This document shows, one piece after another, positions 26,201 to 41,200 of a stretch of 64,000 bases of DNA (its first letter is position 1; each line of letters opens with the position of its first letter). The stretch is from Triplophysa rosa (lineage: Eukaryota > Chordata > Actinopteri > Cypriniformes > Nemacheilidae), in the NCBI RefSeq assembly GCF_024868665.1, contig NC_079893.1, positions 13,556,613 through 13,620,612 on the forward strand, given 5' to 3'. Under the pieces are notes generated by a model. It made no database searches. It was not told where the DNA came from and was given only the letters and a program-made list of their open reading frames with translations. Position numbers and translations under genes: made by a program.

Positions 26201-29200
26201 GGTGCATTGTCATTCTCATCCTGAACCGTAACAACCACAGCTGCCGTGGCAGTGGCCTCCATTGAACCGTCGTGCACGGTTGCATAGATGCTGAATCTGT
26301 ACTTGGGTTGAGTTTCGTAGTCAAGACGCTGAGAAACAAACATCCATCCACTCTCTGGGTGGATCCTGAAAGGTGGGACCACAGTGATGGGTTCAAGAGA
26401 GTATTTGATGACAGGGGATGTTAAGGCATGGGTTCCTCTGCTCTGGGTTCTTGAACTATAAGCACGAACCTGAATCACTCTGTTGTCTTTTATGGCACTT
26501 TCTCCAATTTCCACCTGGTATACCAATGTTTCAAAGGATAGTGTCTCTTCTGCCAGGTCTGATTTGTCCATCTCTATTATAAGATCTAGAGTAGAGTTCA
26601 AAGAAGGTTGACCTTCATCTTTGGCTATAATAGTGAACTCGTACCTCTGTCGAGAATCGCCAGAGAGGTCACTGTTCAGAGTGAGAGTCCCGAGATGTGG
26701 GTGAATGGTAAACAGTTGGCTCTCAGGATGCAACACGTAATGAATTCTGCCATTAAGGCCACTGTCACTATCTTCAGCATGTGCAAGGAAGAGCGGTGTC
26801 CCTGGAGGGGTGTTATGGGATAAGGTGATGCGTTCTGAGTTCTTGGGGAATACAGGAGGGTTGTCGTTGACATCTGTTATGGAGATATTGACCTGAGCAC
26901 TGCTGTAGATAGGAAGGGTTCCTGTGTGGAACTGTAAGGTCAGGAGAACACGAGAGATGGACTCATGGTCTAAAAGTTTGTTTGTAGTGATGATGCCTGT
27001 GTGGGTATCTACTGTGAAAAGCCCCTGTGGATCACCAGAGGATATAACGTATGAGACTACCTCCAATGAATCTGCAATTAGAAGGAAAATTTAAATATCA
27101 GCTGAATCAACAAAATTTTGACATAAACACATCTTATAGTAATTAAACAAAGAGGTTGCTAAAAATAAAATATCCTGTGTCATTTGGAATACAAAATCAA
27201 ATTTTTAACCCTCACACAGTTGAAAACATTTAGTGACCACATGTTCATCTATACCCAAATAGGACAGAAATACTTTAAAGCACCATATAAGGACATTTGT
27301 GCTATATGTAAGTTTTATAAAGTCACACAAAAGCTATGCATAAAGAACATATAACATTTTTAGCTTTTTACAGAATGTTTCATTCCCATTTTTCAGATAA
27401 AGAAACGTCACATTGATGCAGCATCTTAGACGTCATTATCACCAAACACATATTGCTTCTGATACAGAATGTCTTGTAATCGAACGTGACGCCCCACACT
27501 GAGTTTATGATAAATGGAGACTGACACTCGAGAGGTACAATAGAGAGCAAGTTCTTAAAGGTGCAGTGAACTGGCCCGTTTTTATTGTTTTATACATTAT
27601 ATATATATTGTCTGATGTCTACTTATGACCAGGCCCGGATTAAGAATTCAGAGGCCCCTGGGCACAAGTGTTTTATGGACCCCCCCCACATACACATGCA
27701 CACAATAGAGTTTTTAATTAGCCTACCATGCGTATAAACACCTCTATCTTTTACAGGATTACATTGACAAGTTACAAACTATGATCACAACCTGAAGGAC
27801 TATATCAACACCTGTACACATCCTCCATCATACTTTACACCTCATGATTGCAACAATGCTTTTCTGGACCAGCAACAACAATATTAAGACATTTCCCAGC
27901 ATACTGTAACTCACTGGCATATGCAAGCAGCACACACTACCACACCTCTACCAAATCAGTTCTATCAGATTCTTCCATAATTCACACACAAACATGCAGG
28001 ACATGCAAAACTGTTCTTAAGAGAAAATATAAGAACTTTCTTAAGATAAATTACAGAAGGTTTTTAAGAATATTCTTAAGTGCAATTTTCAAATATTTTC
28101 ATCTTTATTTTTCTAAGAATAAATGGGCAGTCTTTGTCAATGATTGTACTTCAAGAGTAATTTGTCTATTTGTTAAACTTTATTTGTATAACAAGCACCT
28201 TGCGACTCACGTTCTTATTTAAGATGTAATGTGTTACAGTAAACGGCATTAACGAGTATTATAAGTATAATTCTTTAGCCTATATATTACGACATCAGTG
28301 TGCGTATGTCAACATTTTGCAATGTATGTAAAAGCACTGTGGATTATCTAATAATGAAGGCTTAATATTGGTAAAGTAGGGCAGTTACTGATCAACATTA
28401 TATCAATATAAAATAATTCATAATTGGCAAGGAAGCACCACCAAATAAATGTAAAAAACGCTTACCTTTTAAGATTTAAGACAGCCCGCGAGGGTATATC
28501 AACTCATGTTTACAACAATAAATCCGTTCTCATTGACATACTGTGTTTTCAGTTTCTGTTGTCAGTTCATGACGCGACATCATCCAACTCACAATAAAAA
28601 GCGGTGATTTCGGCTAACGTTATATGATCTTTCACACAGCCTCATGGTAACCATGTGCATATTTACGGATGAAATTTGTTCATGTTTATATATCCAAACA
28701 GTCGATAACAGTGACAGGTTGTTGGAAACGCTGTTTTGTACTCATTTTATTCACGAGTCACCTGTCGTACGGTGGTGCTTCTTCCTGCCACTCACTGTAC
28801 AGAGTGACGCCGAGAGAAGGGATCCCTGCGCCGGGAAAGAGAGACCTCGCGCTCGCGGGGCAGCACTGGCGACATTTTCGCACTGAATGAAAGCTAAGGT
28901 TTATCCAAGAAGTCGCTAGATTTGTCGCTATGCGCTTCTTCTGAACAAAAGCCGCTAGATGGCTCGTAAAAGTGACTAAATCAAAAGACAGATTTTCTAA
29001 TTCAGAAACAATGTTTTGTGTGTGCACCTCAATGTGCGCACACAAATGAATTTGGCGTAAACGCTGTTATGTGAAATTTTCTTACCCTTGCCTGGGCCCC
29101 AAGCGCGCATGGGCCCCTGGCTCTCCTCAGCAAACAGGGGACGTCCCCCGGACGTTGCGAACGTCCGCATTAGGTCCTTACTTGGTCCGCTTTTAACGTT

Positions 29201-32200
29201 CTCTCCCGGACCTTTAGAGAACGTCCGCATTTGGTCCGCCCTGTAACGTTCGCTGGCGGACCTTTAGAGGACGTCCGCTTTTGGTCCGCCCTGTAACGTT
29301 CGCTGGCGGACTTTAGAGGACGTCCGCATTTGGTCAGCTCTGTGACGTTCGCTTGCGGACCTTCAAAGGACGTCCGCATTAGGTCCGCTTTGTAACGTTA
29401 CTTGGCGGACCTTCCGAGGACATTGTGTATGGGGTGTGGTTTATGCATTGCAAACTAAGCAATCAGTCGTGTCAATGGTCGCGTACTTTGTCGTGTCGAT
29501 GGTCGCGTACTTTGCCGTGACCAATGACGTTGCTTTTAACAATTAAGAATTTGGTTATTCCTTAAATTAACGGTGATAATGGACATTCATATCTTCTTTT
29601 CCCATGCCAACTGCAATCCATAATATTATTGCAAATTCTCCTTTGACCTTTTGATAATATATTTAAAGTATCTTTATCTGCAAACATGCAATAATACCAC
29701 GAGAGTTGTACTGATAATATAAACAAGTAGGCTATACAATGCCTGTGTAATAGCATACTTGTCTGTGTGTTTGCATGTGATTTTCCCTTACCTTCTCCAT
29801 TTTATATTTCTTTTCTTTTGTGTCCATCTTACGATGGTTTTCTTTGTTTTGTGCAGCTGCTTTGATGCACTATAAACTGTTAGAAGTTATTAAGTTATTA
29901 AAAATAAACAACAAAGTTTCTTCTTTGCTGATCATATTACAAAGATACCTAACGTTATATAATTCAATTGCACAGTTAAATTGTAATTATGACAAAGTAT
30001 TATCATCGGAAAGGTAACACTCTAGAAAATATATATTTGACCAATGTTTTATGATATAGTAGTTTATGTAGGAACAGTAATTCCGGTCTGGTGTATAGGC
30101 TACTACACAGTATAACGATCACAAATTTGCTTTGCTTATTTTAACAACTGTGAAACATTTTCAGAAAGATTATTTTACTGACATGTTGATTATAAAACTT
30201 AAATTAAAGTGACATTTGACTTATAATAAATAAATTAATCTTCGTTTAAGATAGACATAAATCTAGCCCTAACCCCCTTAATCATTCATCACAATGGGTT
30301 AAACCAAAGAATATAGTTCTGATGTGCAGCAAAAGATTGTATAGCTACACAAAATAGAAAGTGGATTTAAAAGGCAATGGTTAAAACAATAAAAATGCCA
30401 ATTTCCAGCATCAGGGCAATAATTAGCAAGTTTTAATGGACTGGAGATGTTGAAAATCTGCCTGAAAGAGAATGTGTCTATATTGTGTTATTGCACAGCA
30501 AAGAGAATGAGAATATTTTGAGTGGCCAAAGACTCTTCAAGGATCACAGATGAAGATTTGCAGAAATTAGTTGAATTTTAGTGTCAGAAAAAAATATAAT
30601 AAAAATACAGGAAAACTGCACCTCCATCACCACAAGTTGTATGGGACACTGTTCAAGAAACAAATCTTCTGCTCTTATGCAAAAATAAACTCCACCATAT
30701 TAATACTGTAACTTTAAACAGGACTGGGGTCTATGGCCATATGAAAAGTTTTTTTGGGGAGCAATAACACAAGGTTCTGGACATCTTGTTCAGATACATG
30801 GCATCATGTATTTTATCAAATACCAACAAATAAAAAAATCAAAGCTTGACTTGCATTGCTAGAAACATTATAATGGGTCGTGGATAGATCTTCCATCAGC
30901 ACATTGGTTCAAAACAAACATCAAAATCAACAAAAAAAAAAAGAGTCACTGAACACAAAATCAAGATCCTGCCATTGCCATCCCAATTGCCTGATCTGAA
31001 AAATATAGAAAATGAGTGGGGTGAACTGAAGAAGAGGGAGCACCAACATTTGACCGATCTGGAGAAACTCGGGTGACTCGCAGTGTATTCTCAAACCTCA
31101 ACAGACTGAAAAGAAAACACCCAGAGCTGTTTTTCTTATAAATGAACGTTGCGGAGTGTATTAAATACAAGGGTGCCAACAATTGTAGCCAACATGTAAG
31201 GAAGAAAAACTTTTTTACAATGTGATATTACCCTTACTTCAAATTGTTTTCCTTCAATTAAATGTTGGAATTTTGTAGATTTTTTAAAATAAAAGATCAA
31301 AGCGAAAAACAATGCATTTTTACAGCCTCTTTGCTCATATTTTACCAAGGGTGCCAATAATAATGGAGGGCAAATTATAGTTTTCATCAAAACCAATACA
31401 AATCCATTATAACCATTAAATTAATTAAATTTTCGGGTAGGGCTCTATTGTTTTTGTCAGCAGGGATAGCCTATATTCATAGTTGATGTATCATGTCTTG
31501 AATCAGAGTTAAAGTAATGTACATTTTTTGCAGGTTTATTTATTTATTTATTTTACTTAATTTTATAGATAATTTTTGTAGGCCTATTTTTTTTTCTTGT
31601 TGAGCAATAATGTACCAAGTGTATCCTCTAAAACGTGATCAACATAAGACCTGTAGGCTATTCCAAAGCATGTATGACTAACATGATTTTGGATGGACGG
31701 GTTTGATGTCCCCTAGTGGTCTTTTTTGGTACAGCATTTAAAGGTTTTCCAGAAACTTCATTGTCATTCTCAGATTTTGACTAGAGAAAAGACCAACCTT
31801 AGCTTTGTATTACAAAACATTAATTCAATTGATTATAATTATAATTATGCTTATAATAATTCTTCTGCAAAAACAATATATAAATAATTAAATTTATAAC
31901 ACACTATTTTATTATTTTTTATACTGGGAAAATAGGCTACAACGCAGGTGTGACAAAATAAATATTTTTGTATGATTGAAAAACTAAAAAGGTTAGATTT
32001 TTATCGTGAGCAAAACCAGCGCGAGACCCTGGTTTATAACTGACGTATGTGTCCAGCTCGCGCACAGCCTGACTGACTCCGTCTGACTGGACCGCTGCAG
32101 CTCGCTTCAAGTTTTTGGTAAGTACTTTTTGAAACAAATTATTTACAAAATTCTTATATAAGTTACATTTTAAACGTTACCCCACTACAAATGTCAATGA

Positions 32201-35200
32201 CCGTAAAAAATATATGAAGCTAGGCCATTTTTAACAGGACACTGTTTGAGGGAAATCTGAGGGACCTGTACGTTTTCCTCAAAAAACCCCTCTTTCAGAT
32301 AAAACTCATAAAATGTTTATATAATTGGCTCACTCGCTTTTCCAGTATATGTACCACGTCTAGTATTCACCCAAAACATTCATCAATTCAAGGTATGCTA
32401 CTGTTAAATGCGGTTAACTGTATGTGATGTAACTTGAGTAAATGTGATTCCTTATATGGAAATAGCGCCGTCTCAGAGGTTTTGTGCGCGCGCGGTCTCT
32501 TCCTCTCATTTACACACGCAGCTGTGGGGAGGGAAACTCTGGCCTATAGATAAAATAATCAGATTCCTTTTCCAAACGCACTTTTTACACTTCATAATAA
32601 TAACAACGATATCCAACGTTGTGTTTTGCACTGCTGTTTTGCACTGATGTCTCCACAGGAATCGAAATGTCCTGCCTCAGTGAGGGCCGACCGACCACAC
32701 ACACACACACACACACGCACACACACACACTTTCTGACCTTTCTGCAAACTTTGCTTTGCACAAACTTGGTTTGGAAGATTTTAGTAATAATAGTTATGA
32801 AACTGAATAACAACAGCACAAAAACAATTATAAAACATCATGAAAAAATGTAATAAAAGTAAAACATTAAGGCCAGTGTTTACACCAGAGAGTAAAATTG
32901 TGAGAGTAATCCAAGAACAAAAACATTCTAATGTGGCTTCTTTTCAATAGGTGAAAAGTTTTTTTTAAATATTAATTTATTTAAAAGTCATATACTCTCT
33001 TCTTTTTTCAGTGTTGATTATCATCTGATTCTGTAAGTGATTCATCTAGGATACTATGTTATTTACCATGTTTATAACATTAATTGATTAAAAATGATGT
33101 AGACAAGTGTAATATCTGACATGTATTCAGTGATGTTTCTTTTTCTCCCTTAGCTTTTGTGTCAACAGCAGCTAATTACACCCCAAAGGCTCTTATAAGA
33201 GCCACACCATAAAGCATATTTGGCTTTGTAAGTATAAGTTTTGACTCACTATTAGACACAGTATTTTGTTGACTGATGCTACATCATGGTATTAGAGTCA
33301 TACTAATGTTTTAGTCTATTAAAAGAATAGGTCTTGTAGGCCTAAATAAAAATAATAAAAAATCCACCATCTGTAAATTAGTTTGTAATGTTTGTAAGTT
33401 ACTGATTAGTCAATTATTTTTTTATGTCACATATATTCAGTGATTATTTCAGTGTTTCTTTTTTTCTCCCCTTTCCTTTTCTGTCAGCAGCATCTAAATA
33501 AACCCCAAAGGTTATTTTAAGAGCCACCCAGGATTTCTGTATCTTTGGCTTTGTAAGTATATTTTTTAAACACATTATCAGTATTTGCATAAAGGTTACA
33601 ATAGGTTTGTTTATGCATTAGCTAACATCAACTAACAATGAGCAAAATAGTTTTTTGGGATTTATTATGTTAATATTAGTTAATACCAATGCAATTGCTG
33701 TGTATTAACCATTTTATCATATATGATTTTGAATATGTATTATTAAATGCTGAAATGAACAAGAATTAAAGGAGTAGTTCACCCCCAAATTAAAATTTTG
33801 TGATCATTTACTCACTCTCTTGACATTTTTAAACCTGTATGACTTTCTTTGTTCTCCAGAACATGAAATGTTGAAAATCAGAAAATCATTGGTCTCCATT
33901 CACTTGCATTGGTTTTGTGACCATACAATAGAAGTGAATGGGGACCAACGGTTTTTGGTTACCAAACAAAATATCATCATTTGTGTTTTGCAGAACAAAG
34001 AAAGTCACACAGGTTTAAAATGACACGAAGGTGAGTAAATGTTGACAGAATTTTCATTTTGAAGCAAACTACTCCTTTAAAGTCTTAGAAGTATTGTTAA
34101 GGTTAGATAATGCTATAACTAATATAAACAAATACAACTCTTTTGTTTTGTGGCACTGAAATGTCTTAATCAAAGGATATTTTAAACCACATTCATATTA
34201 CTGTGAGTGATGTTTCTTCTTTTTCTTTCCTTTGCTTGTTTGTCAGCAGCAGCTATATAACATCTTTGGTTAGGTAGGTATATAAAGTTATTTTAATGAT
34301 CAGTCAGTTGTAGGGCTGTGATGTTACTTCTTTTTCTTCCATTCGCCTGTCTGTAAACAGCAGCTACTACACTCTAAACACACTTCTAGAGCCATAGCAT
34401 AGAGCACTTTGGTTTTGTACTCTAACACCCTGTTTACACAGGATGCGAGTGACGTCCCACATGTGGACAAAATTTTGAGTTCTAATGGGTTCTATTGTCT
34501 TTTGTCACATTGCATCGCGCCACAACGAGTCTGGTGTGTGTTGTGTTTTGACTAACTAGAAACATTTAACATTAAATCAACTGAAGTTACAACAAATGGC
34601 AAATTAAAGTACAATACAATATTTTACACATATAGGCCTAATAATGATGCTTCTTTTTTATCAGTTTTGCTAGTCTGGTAGCAGTAGCTTAATAAATCCA
34701 GAAGGTTTTTTTACGCCACCAGGATCACTGCATCTTTGGCTTTGCAAATAGTTGTCACATGTAGGAGTGGGGGTTGATACAGATTCCATTTCATTCACAA
34801 GCTTTAGATTTTGTTCCAATCTTAACTCAATTCAATTTGTTTCAAAAGCTCTGATTCTGATGCAATTAACTGGAATGATTAATTTAGAAAAAAAAGTGAA
34901 CTATTCTCTTCATTTGCACTTAGCTAGCTATCCATGATAAAATGCAAGTCATTTATTTGCCTAAACCAAATTATGTGAAAGTAGAATGATTTCCAGAGCA
35001 ATTAACACACATGGACAAAATTTACGCTTTACGCTAATGTTTACGTTAAAGTTGTAGGGTGAACGTACTATTAAGTTCATGTTCTTTAAGCACACTACCA
35101 TCTTTGAGCTTAGATTATAAAATAAAAAAATAATGTATAATCCTGTTTGATGTCCTAAATAATTGACATGTTTGTTCTTACATTCCTCCTGTAATTCAAT

Positions 35201-38200
35201 CAGACAATTACAAACTGAGATATGAGTGTTCACACTGTCTGGAGGCCGTTCTGAAAGCTGTATGAAAAATTTCCCCCAAACAGTAGACCTTTAAATGTGG
35301 CGTTTTTAGACATTTTTGCATTTCTTAAGGGTAGATAACACTGCTTACTGCAAAATTAAGAGATTAATGTTAAAACTTTTGCATATCGTAACCTGGAATT
35401 GGATGTGGAAAATAATTATAATTAATTCCAAAGATTGTGTGCTACACTAATATTTTACTCCACAGGCATTATTGAATTGTACTTTACAAACCACAACATT
35501 ATAAATTTACTGTTTATTGATATAGTCTGAGGTTATATAATTATTAAAGATTTAGTATTATTGTAAAGTGAGCTTAAATGCTACACTAAGAATCAACAGA
35601 GCTTCAGTTGACTTCAACATGAAACATTGTTCATTTAAAATGTGTAAAAACTTAATATATGACCTATATTATTTATTTTCTAAAACCATGTCCTTTAAAT
35701 TAAATGTAAAATTTAATATTTAAAATTGTTGCTGCTTTCGTCATTTTAAATAAGGTACAATATATTTCATAATAAAACATTTTACAATAAAGGAAAATAT
35801 TGTATGAAAGATTAATATTTTATTTTAACAGAACTTTTTGCATTTTTTGATCATTTCTTTTGTCTTGAATTGCTTTCAGCTTATTCTTTGTTCCTCTTTT
35901 ATTCCAAGGTAAGTAATATTCAATAGCTTAACTTAAATTTTTTGGTAGTCTCTGTGGTTGAATACTGTTCCACTATTAATGAATTGCTACATAAATAAAT
36001 GACACATCATTAGGAATTACTATTAAATACTAGTAAGTATAAGCTCTCATGCAATTGCTGCAGTAAAATTATATAAAATGTCCATATCATTTACAGTGAT
36101 GTAGCAACCACATGCTGTTTTGACTGTAAATTTCACTTTGTTACAGTAGGCCTACAATAATAATCAAACAATAATGCAATAAAACAACAGTGTTTAAAAA
36201 AGAAACCCCAATCAGTGTTCTTGTCTCTTGTCCTTTGTACATTCTTTATATTATTGTACATATTTTTTTGTTATTACAACATTTAAATAATTCTTGTTGA
36301 TTTAGCTGTACTTTATTTGTACTCTATTGCCACTAATTTTGATACATACCAATGCATAACAACTTTTGTTTGTTTGTATTTTCATAGGGGCTCTGGCAGT
36401 TATGTCATCCAAAAAAGTAAGTTAAGTTGTTTAAATATATTTTATGGTGGTGGTATTAAAACATCAATTTGTCTGAAGAGTGTGTCAAAAAGAATGTTAT
36501 TTAATACTTAAGGAGAAGGAGGCTATAGTTTTTTGTTGGGATTTATTTTTTATTTTTGTTAGAGACACCAGTATAATAATTGGATGACATCCAAAGATTG
36601 TAAAAGGCAGTACGACAAAGTCTGGGCAAAAGTGTCTAGAACATGCAAGATTGCAGCCACCAAGGAAACAAACACCTCATTTGAGGAGGGCAGTACTGCT
36701 GAAAGTGAGATATTTAGTGACAACCAGCACTTTGAAGAGGACAACATCAACATGCTTTGTGATACAGCATTCACAAGTTCTGAAAGTGAAGACGACTTCA
36801 CACACATCACACTAAAGGAAGAACTGTCAGAATGGGCCAGCATGTTTCAAATAAAACATAATGCCGTGGATGCTCTCCTTACCATCCTTAAAAGACATGG
36901 GCATGCAGACCTTCCACATACTGCAAGAACCCTCTTGGACAGGTCAAACAGATATGATGTTACCACCAGAGATGGCGTTGACATAATAAAATTGAACGTA
37001 TCAGATCAGCTCTCAAAACATCTGAGCAAATATCCCACAACTGTGACAGACCATCTGCAGTCACTTGATTTGTCCTTAAACATTGATGGGCTGCCATTAT
37101 TTAAAAGCTCAAACTTGTCCCTCTGGCCGGTTCTTTGTTCTATTAACTTGTCACCACCATGTGTCTTCCCACTCTGTCTCTCTACTGCTGCATCCAAACC
37201 AAAAGCAGACTTTGTTAATGACACTGTTCAAGAATTGGCAGAAGTAATGCAGAATGGTCTGATCTGGGGAGGGAAGCGTCTGAACATTGATTTGAGGTGC
37301 GTTACCTGTGATGCTCCAGCCAAAGCCATGGTCAAGTGTGTGAAGCAGTTCTCAGGTTACTATGGGTGCGACAGATGCACCCAGAGGGGATCTTGGGATG
37401 GTCGGATTACCTATCCTGAAGTTGAAAATTTGACCTTGAGGACAGACAAATCATTCAGGGAGTGTTGGCAACCAGAACACCATCAAGAGGAGAAGATTTC
37501 ACCTTTGTCTGTCCTCCCAATTGACATGGTAAAATCGTTTCCCATTGATTACATGCACCAGAGCTGCCTTGGGGTCATGAAAAAGTTGCTGCTATTGTGG
37601 ACGAGAGGTACGACAGGGTTCCGGATGTCATCAGGAGATGTGACTCGTGTAAGCGAAAGACTGGTGGCATTGAAGAAATCCATTCCTGACTGCTTTGCTA
37701 GAAAGCCAAGGGGGCTGCAAGAAATTGAGCGTTGGAAAGCAACAGAGTTCAGACAGTTTGCTTTATACACAGGGAAGATAGTCCTGAAGGGAGCACTGCA
37801 AGGACACCTGTACGAACACTTCTTGTGTTTTAGCACTGCTCTGTGCATTCTAGTTAACCCCGACCTTACAAAGTCACAAGGACTTTATGCAGACCAACTG
37901 CTGAAATACTTTGTAGAGAAAGGACGGGAGCTATATGGGGAGACATTTCTAGTGTACAATGTTCATTCATTGTTACACCTTTCAGAAGATGCTCAAAACT
38001 TTGGTTGCCTTGACAACTGCAGTGCTTTTAAGTTTGAGAGCTATCTTCATCAGATGAAGAAAATGGTCCGCTCTGGAAAAAATGTTCTCACTCAAGTAGC
38101 AAATCGTCTAGAGGAAACATCAAGACTTAAGATATCAAACAAAGAAAAGGTGGTGTCATTGAAATGCCCAAACAACACATTTGTATTAAGCCCTGAAGAA

Positions 38201-41200
38201 TGTTGTGAGGTGGTGTCAGAAGAAGTGAACAACACAGTGTTATGCAGAGTATTCACCAATTTGCAGCCATATCTTATGACGCCATGTGATTCCCGTCTTT
38301 ATGGAACCTATGTTGCAAGCACTAGGCACTCACAAATGCGTTGCATTGGCAAAGAGGCACTTGATAGGATGGCATTCATGGTAGAGGAACATGGTGGAAT
38401 CAGAATTGTCGTCTCCATCCTTCATACTCTGTAGGCGGTGACAAGATGTACATAGTTTTCAAGACAATCAATTTAAAGAATCAAAATCATCAAATTCTGT
38501 ATATCGCAAGACTCAAACCAATCTGTAGAATAACATTTTCAACCACAAAACAATATTATGTAACGCAAACATTCTGTTCTGAGCTTAAGTAAACAAGAGG
38601 CAAGAACTTGATACAAAACAACCAACTATTCATTAATTAATGAGGTTAGTCACTAAACGATGAGCATGTATCATAGATATCTATTAATGGTTAATAATAG
38701 TTTATAATTATCACCATTTGAACACATTTCACAGCTTTTGTGTTTATTACAGGATTATCTGCGCTATGTTGTGCTCCACTTTATGGAGTACAATGAAGTT
38801 GAGGTGGCACCATCTGGGTGGTTGGAGTGGGAAAATGAGGTAAGGCAAATATTTTAGGAATCCGTCAGAATCAAATAACAAACTAAAATAATTAAATAGT
38901 GTTTATTCACACATAATAACAAAAAAACTAAATATTTTGGCCTCCTTGTCTGTGATAACATATTGATTTCTTGCTGACATTGTTTTCTGTACTTTTCCAC
39001 AGGCTCTGTTGTTATTGACAGTAATTGGGCATCTGAAAGTGCTTTACTATATTTTCTGACTTTCTTGTAAAACAGAAAATTTGTAGATTCTTGGATAACA
39101 ATAAAGCATAAGAAATACTGTAACTAAAGAGCTTAAACATATTGGTTGATTAACAATAACAGAAACATTTAAACGGTTTTGGTAATCACCAATACAGTTA
39201 GTTCAGGGCACTGTACATACGTTTATATATACAGTATATATATACACACATTGCATAATATTTTTTGTCTGAAAGGTATTGTATTGCTACTGGCCTCGCT
39301 CGAACGCTGGTACCATGGTAAAAAAATGTGGGATACCAGACAAGCAGCTATGGGCCAGATATGCTGTCAGGATATTTTCTGACACAGGTAAAGTATGCTA
39401 CGGCTACTTATGTATAGTATTTAATTAAAAAAACTGGCAAGCCTTTTCATAATATGTTATCTTGCTTTGTGAGTAGATAGTTATGACATGGCAAGATTTC
39501 GAGCCAAAAAAGCTCAAGAAACCTCACATGTTGAGGACTCTGATGAGAATGGGGGAAGAAAAAGAATTCCTCCAAGGCGATTCAGAGGTATTGAGATCTA
39601 TTATAATAAATAGTGCAAAGTTATTCCTTAATTTAGTATAAAAGGTAATTTTAGAACTAACTTTTGTTTCTTGCAGAGGAAGACGTCCAGCTTTCCCAGC
39701 GCCGAAGGACAAAAGAGACGCAAAGGTGTAAGTATACAGTACATATAAACTAAATGACAAGAGAATAATTTTGAAAAGCTAGAATTCATCTTCTTTAAAA
39801 ATTCTTATTTTGTTTTGCAGTTAACGAGAACAGTGAATCATCCGAAGGTAATTTCATTGTGGTGTGTAAATGCCACTAAAATGGGTTAAAATATGAGTAA
39901 GTTTAAGATTTTAAAACGGTTAGTTCTGGTCCTGTGCCACTGTATGTTGCTGTGTCTGTGTTGCTTGGCAATTGCTTTGTTGTTTCTGTTTCTGAGGAAC
40001 TACATGGAGCAATAATATGGAGCAGTACTATTTTTTTAGCCTAACGACACCACTTAGCTGTTATAAATTTATTCTAAAATCATGGCTTCTTAGGGCTTAT
40101 TGCTATAATGAGCAATTAAAAATAGAAACATGACTACATTTGCATTTGTTTATCATCTATATCTTATAATACTTTTTTGACTATTCCCTTTGGCCCAGAT
40201 GACGAAATTACTAGTTTCCAACCAATCAAACCAAAGCGAAACAAAAGAATAAGACAGGAAACTTCACCTGAGAGTAAGTAGAAAATTTGAAACTGATAAA
40301 AAAATACAGAGTTGTCAATAATGTTTTTTTAATCATTATCATTGTCTTTTTTCAGGTGAGTGCACTGATGAAGGTAAGAATTGTATCACTGTTATTTAGC
40401 TTTTACTACTTTTAGTAAATGTGATAGCCTATGTTTTTCACAATTGTTTTCTTTTATTGTTAGCTGAGGAGCTGGTGCCAAAAAGAAAAAAACAAAAACA
40501 ACCTTGTTTGATGCTGCCCACTGCACCTTCTTGTAAGTACATTTTTGGTTTAAATGTTACTATTAACAGTAATAACAGAATACTTTCTGATTTTATAATT
40601 GAAAATGCATTTTGAAGCAGTTTTGGAAAAAAAATGTATCGTCACCTTGAAATTATAAGGTAGATATTATAAGAATTATAAGAAGTTCCTAAAATGTTTC
40701 AAATTTTACAGTATTTGGTCTTAAAGGTTACTTAATAGTCAATTGTTGATTTGATGGGGTCTTAAATACAAAACAAATGTTATCATGTTATTTTAGCCAT
40801 ACTTGCTTCAAGTGAGAGAGACATTTTACCTGTCTCACCTTCTGTGAAATAAATTCCAGGTTCCAACCTAAAATTAACATCTGCACTAGACAAAATATTT
40901 AGCACTGCCTTTAAAGAAAAAAGATTCCTTCTACGATATGAAATACATGTCATAGAAAGCATTCAAATTTTTTTATACTGTCAACATAAAAAACACTTAT
41001 TGCATAATTTAAAACAAATTATAACTATTCTGTTTGTGTTGCTTGAAAATGATTATGTTTTGATTAATTATTTTAAATCTAAGCAGAATGTGTTTTTTTA
41101 GAAATAGAAGGTGCTATCTGCGTTTGACCTGTTCCAAAAATCCCCATTTACCAATTTAAGAGGATTTTGATATTGTACATTTAGAATACGTCTAGGGTCT

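Noticed and set aside
29140..29420. CRISPR-like array of regularly spaced repeats
   Set aside because: The units are contiguous, diverged and in a vertebrate transposon end; there are no spacers.
36559..36843. Minus-strand open frame over the transposase start
   Set aside because: It is a shadow of the 616-codon plus-strand frame.
36402..38434. hAT transposase matching the hAT-like ends at 27630 and 44694
   Set aside because: No hAT dimerisation motif; the DYMHxxxLGV and late HLSED ... FESYLHQMK patterns fit Tnp2-like proteins, so it was placed in a nested element.
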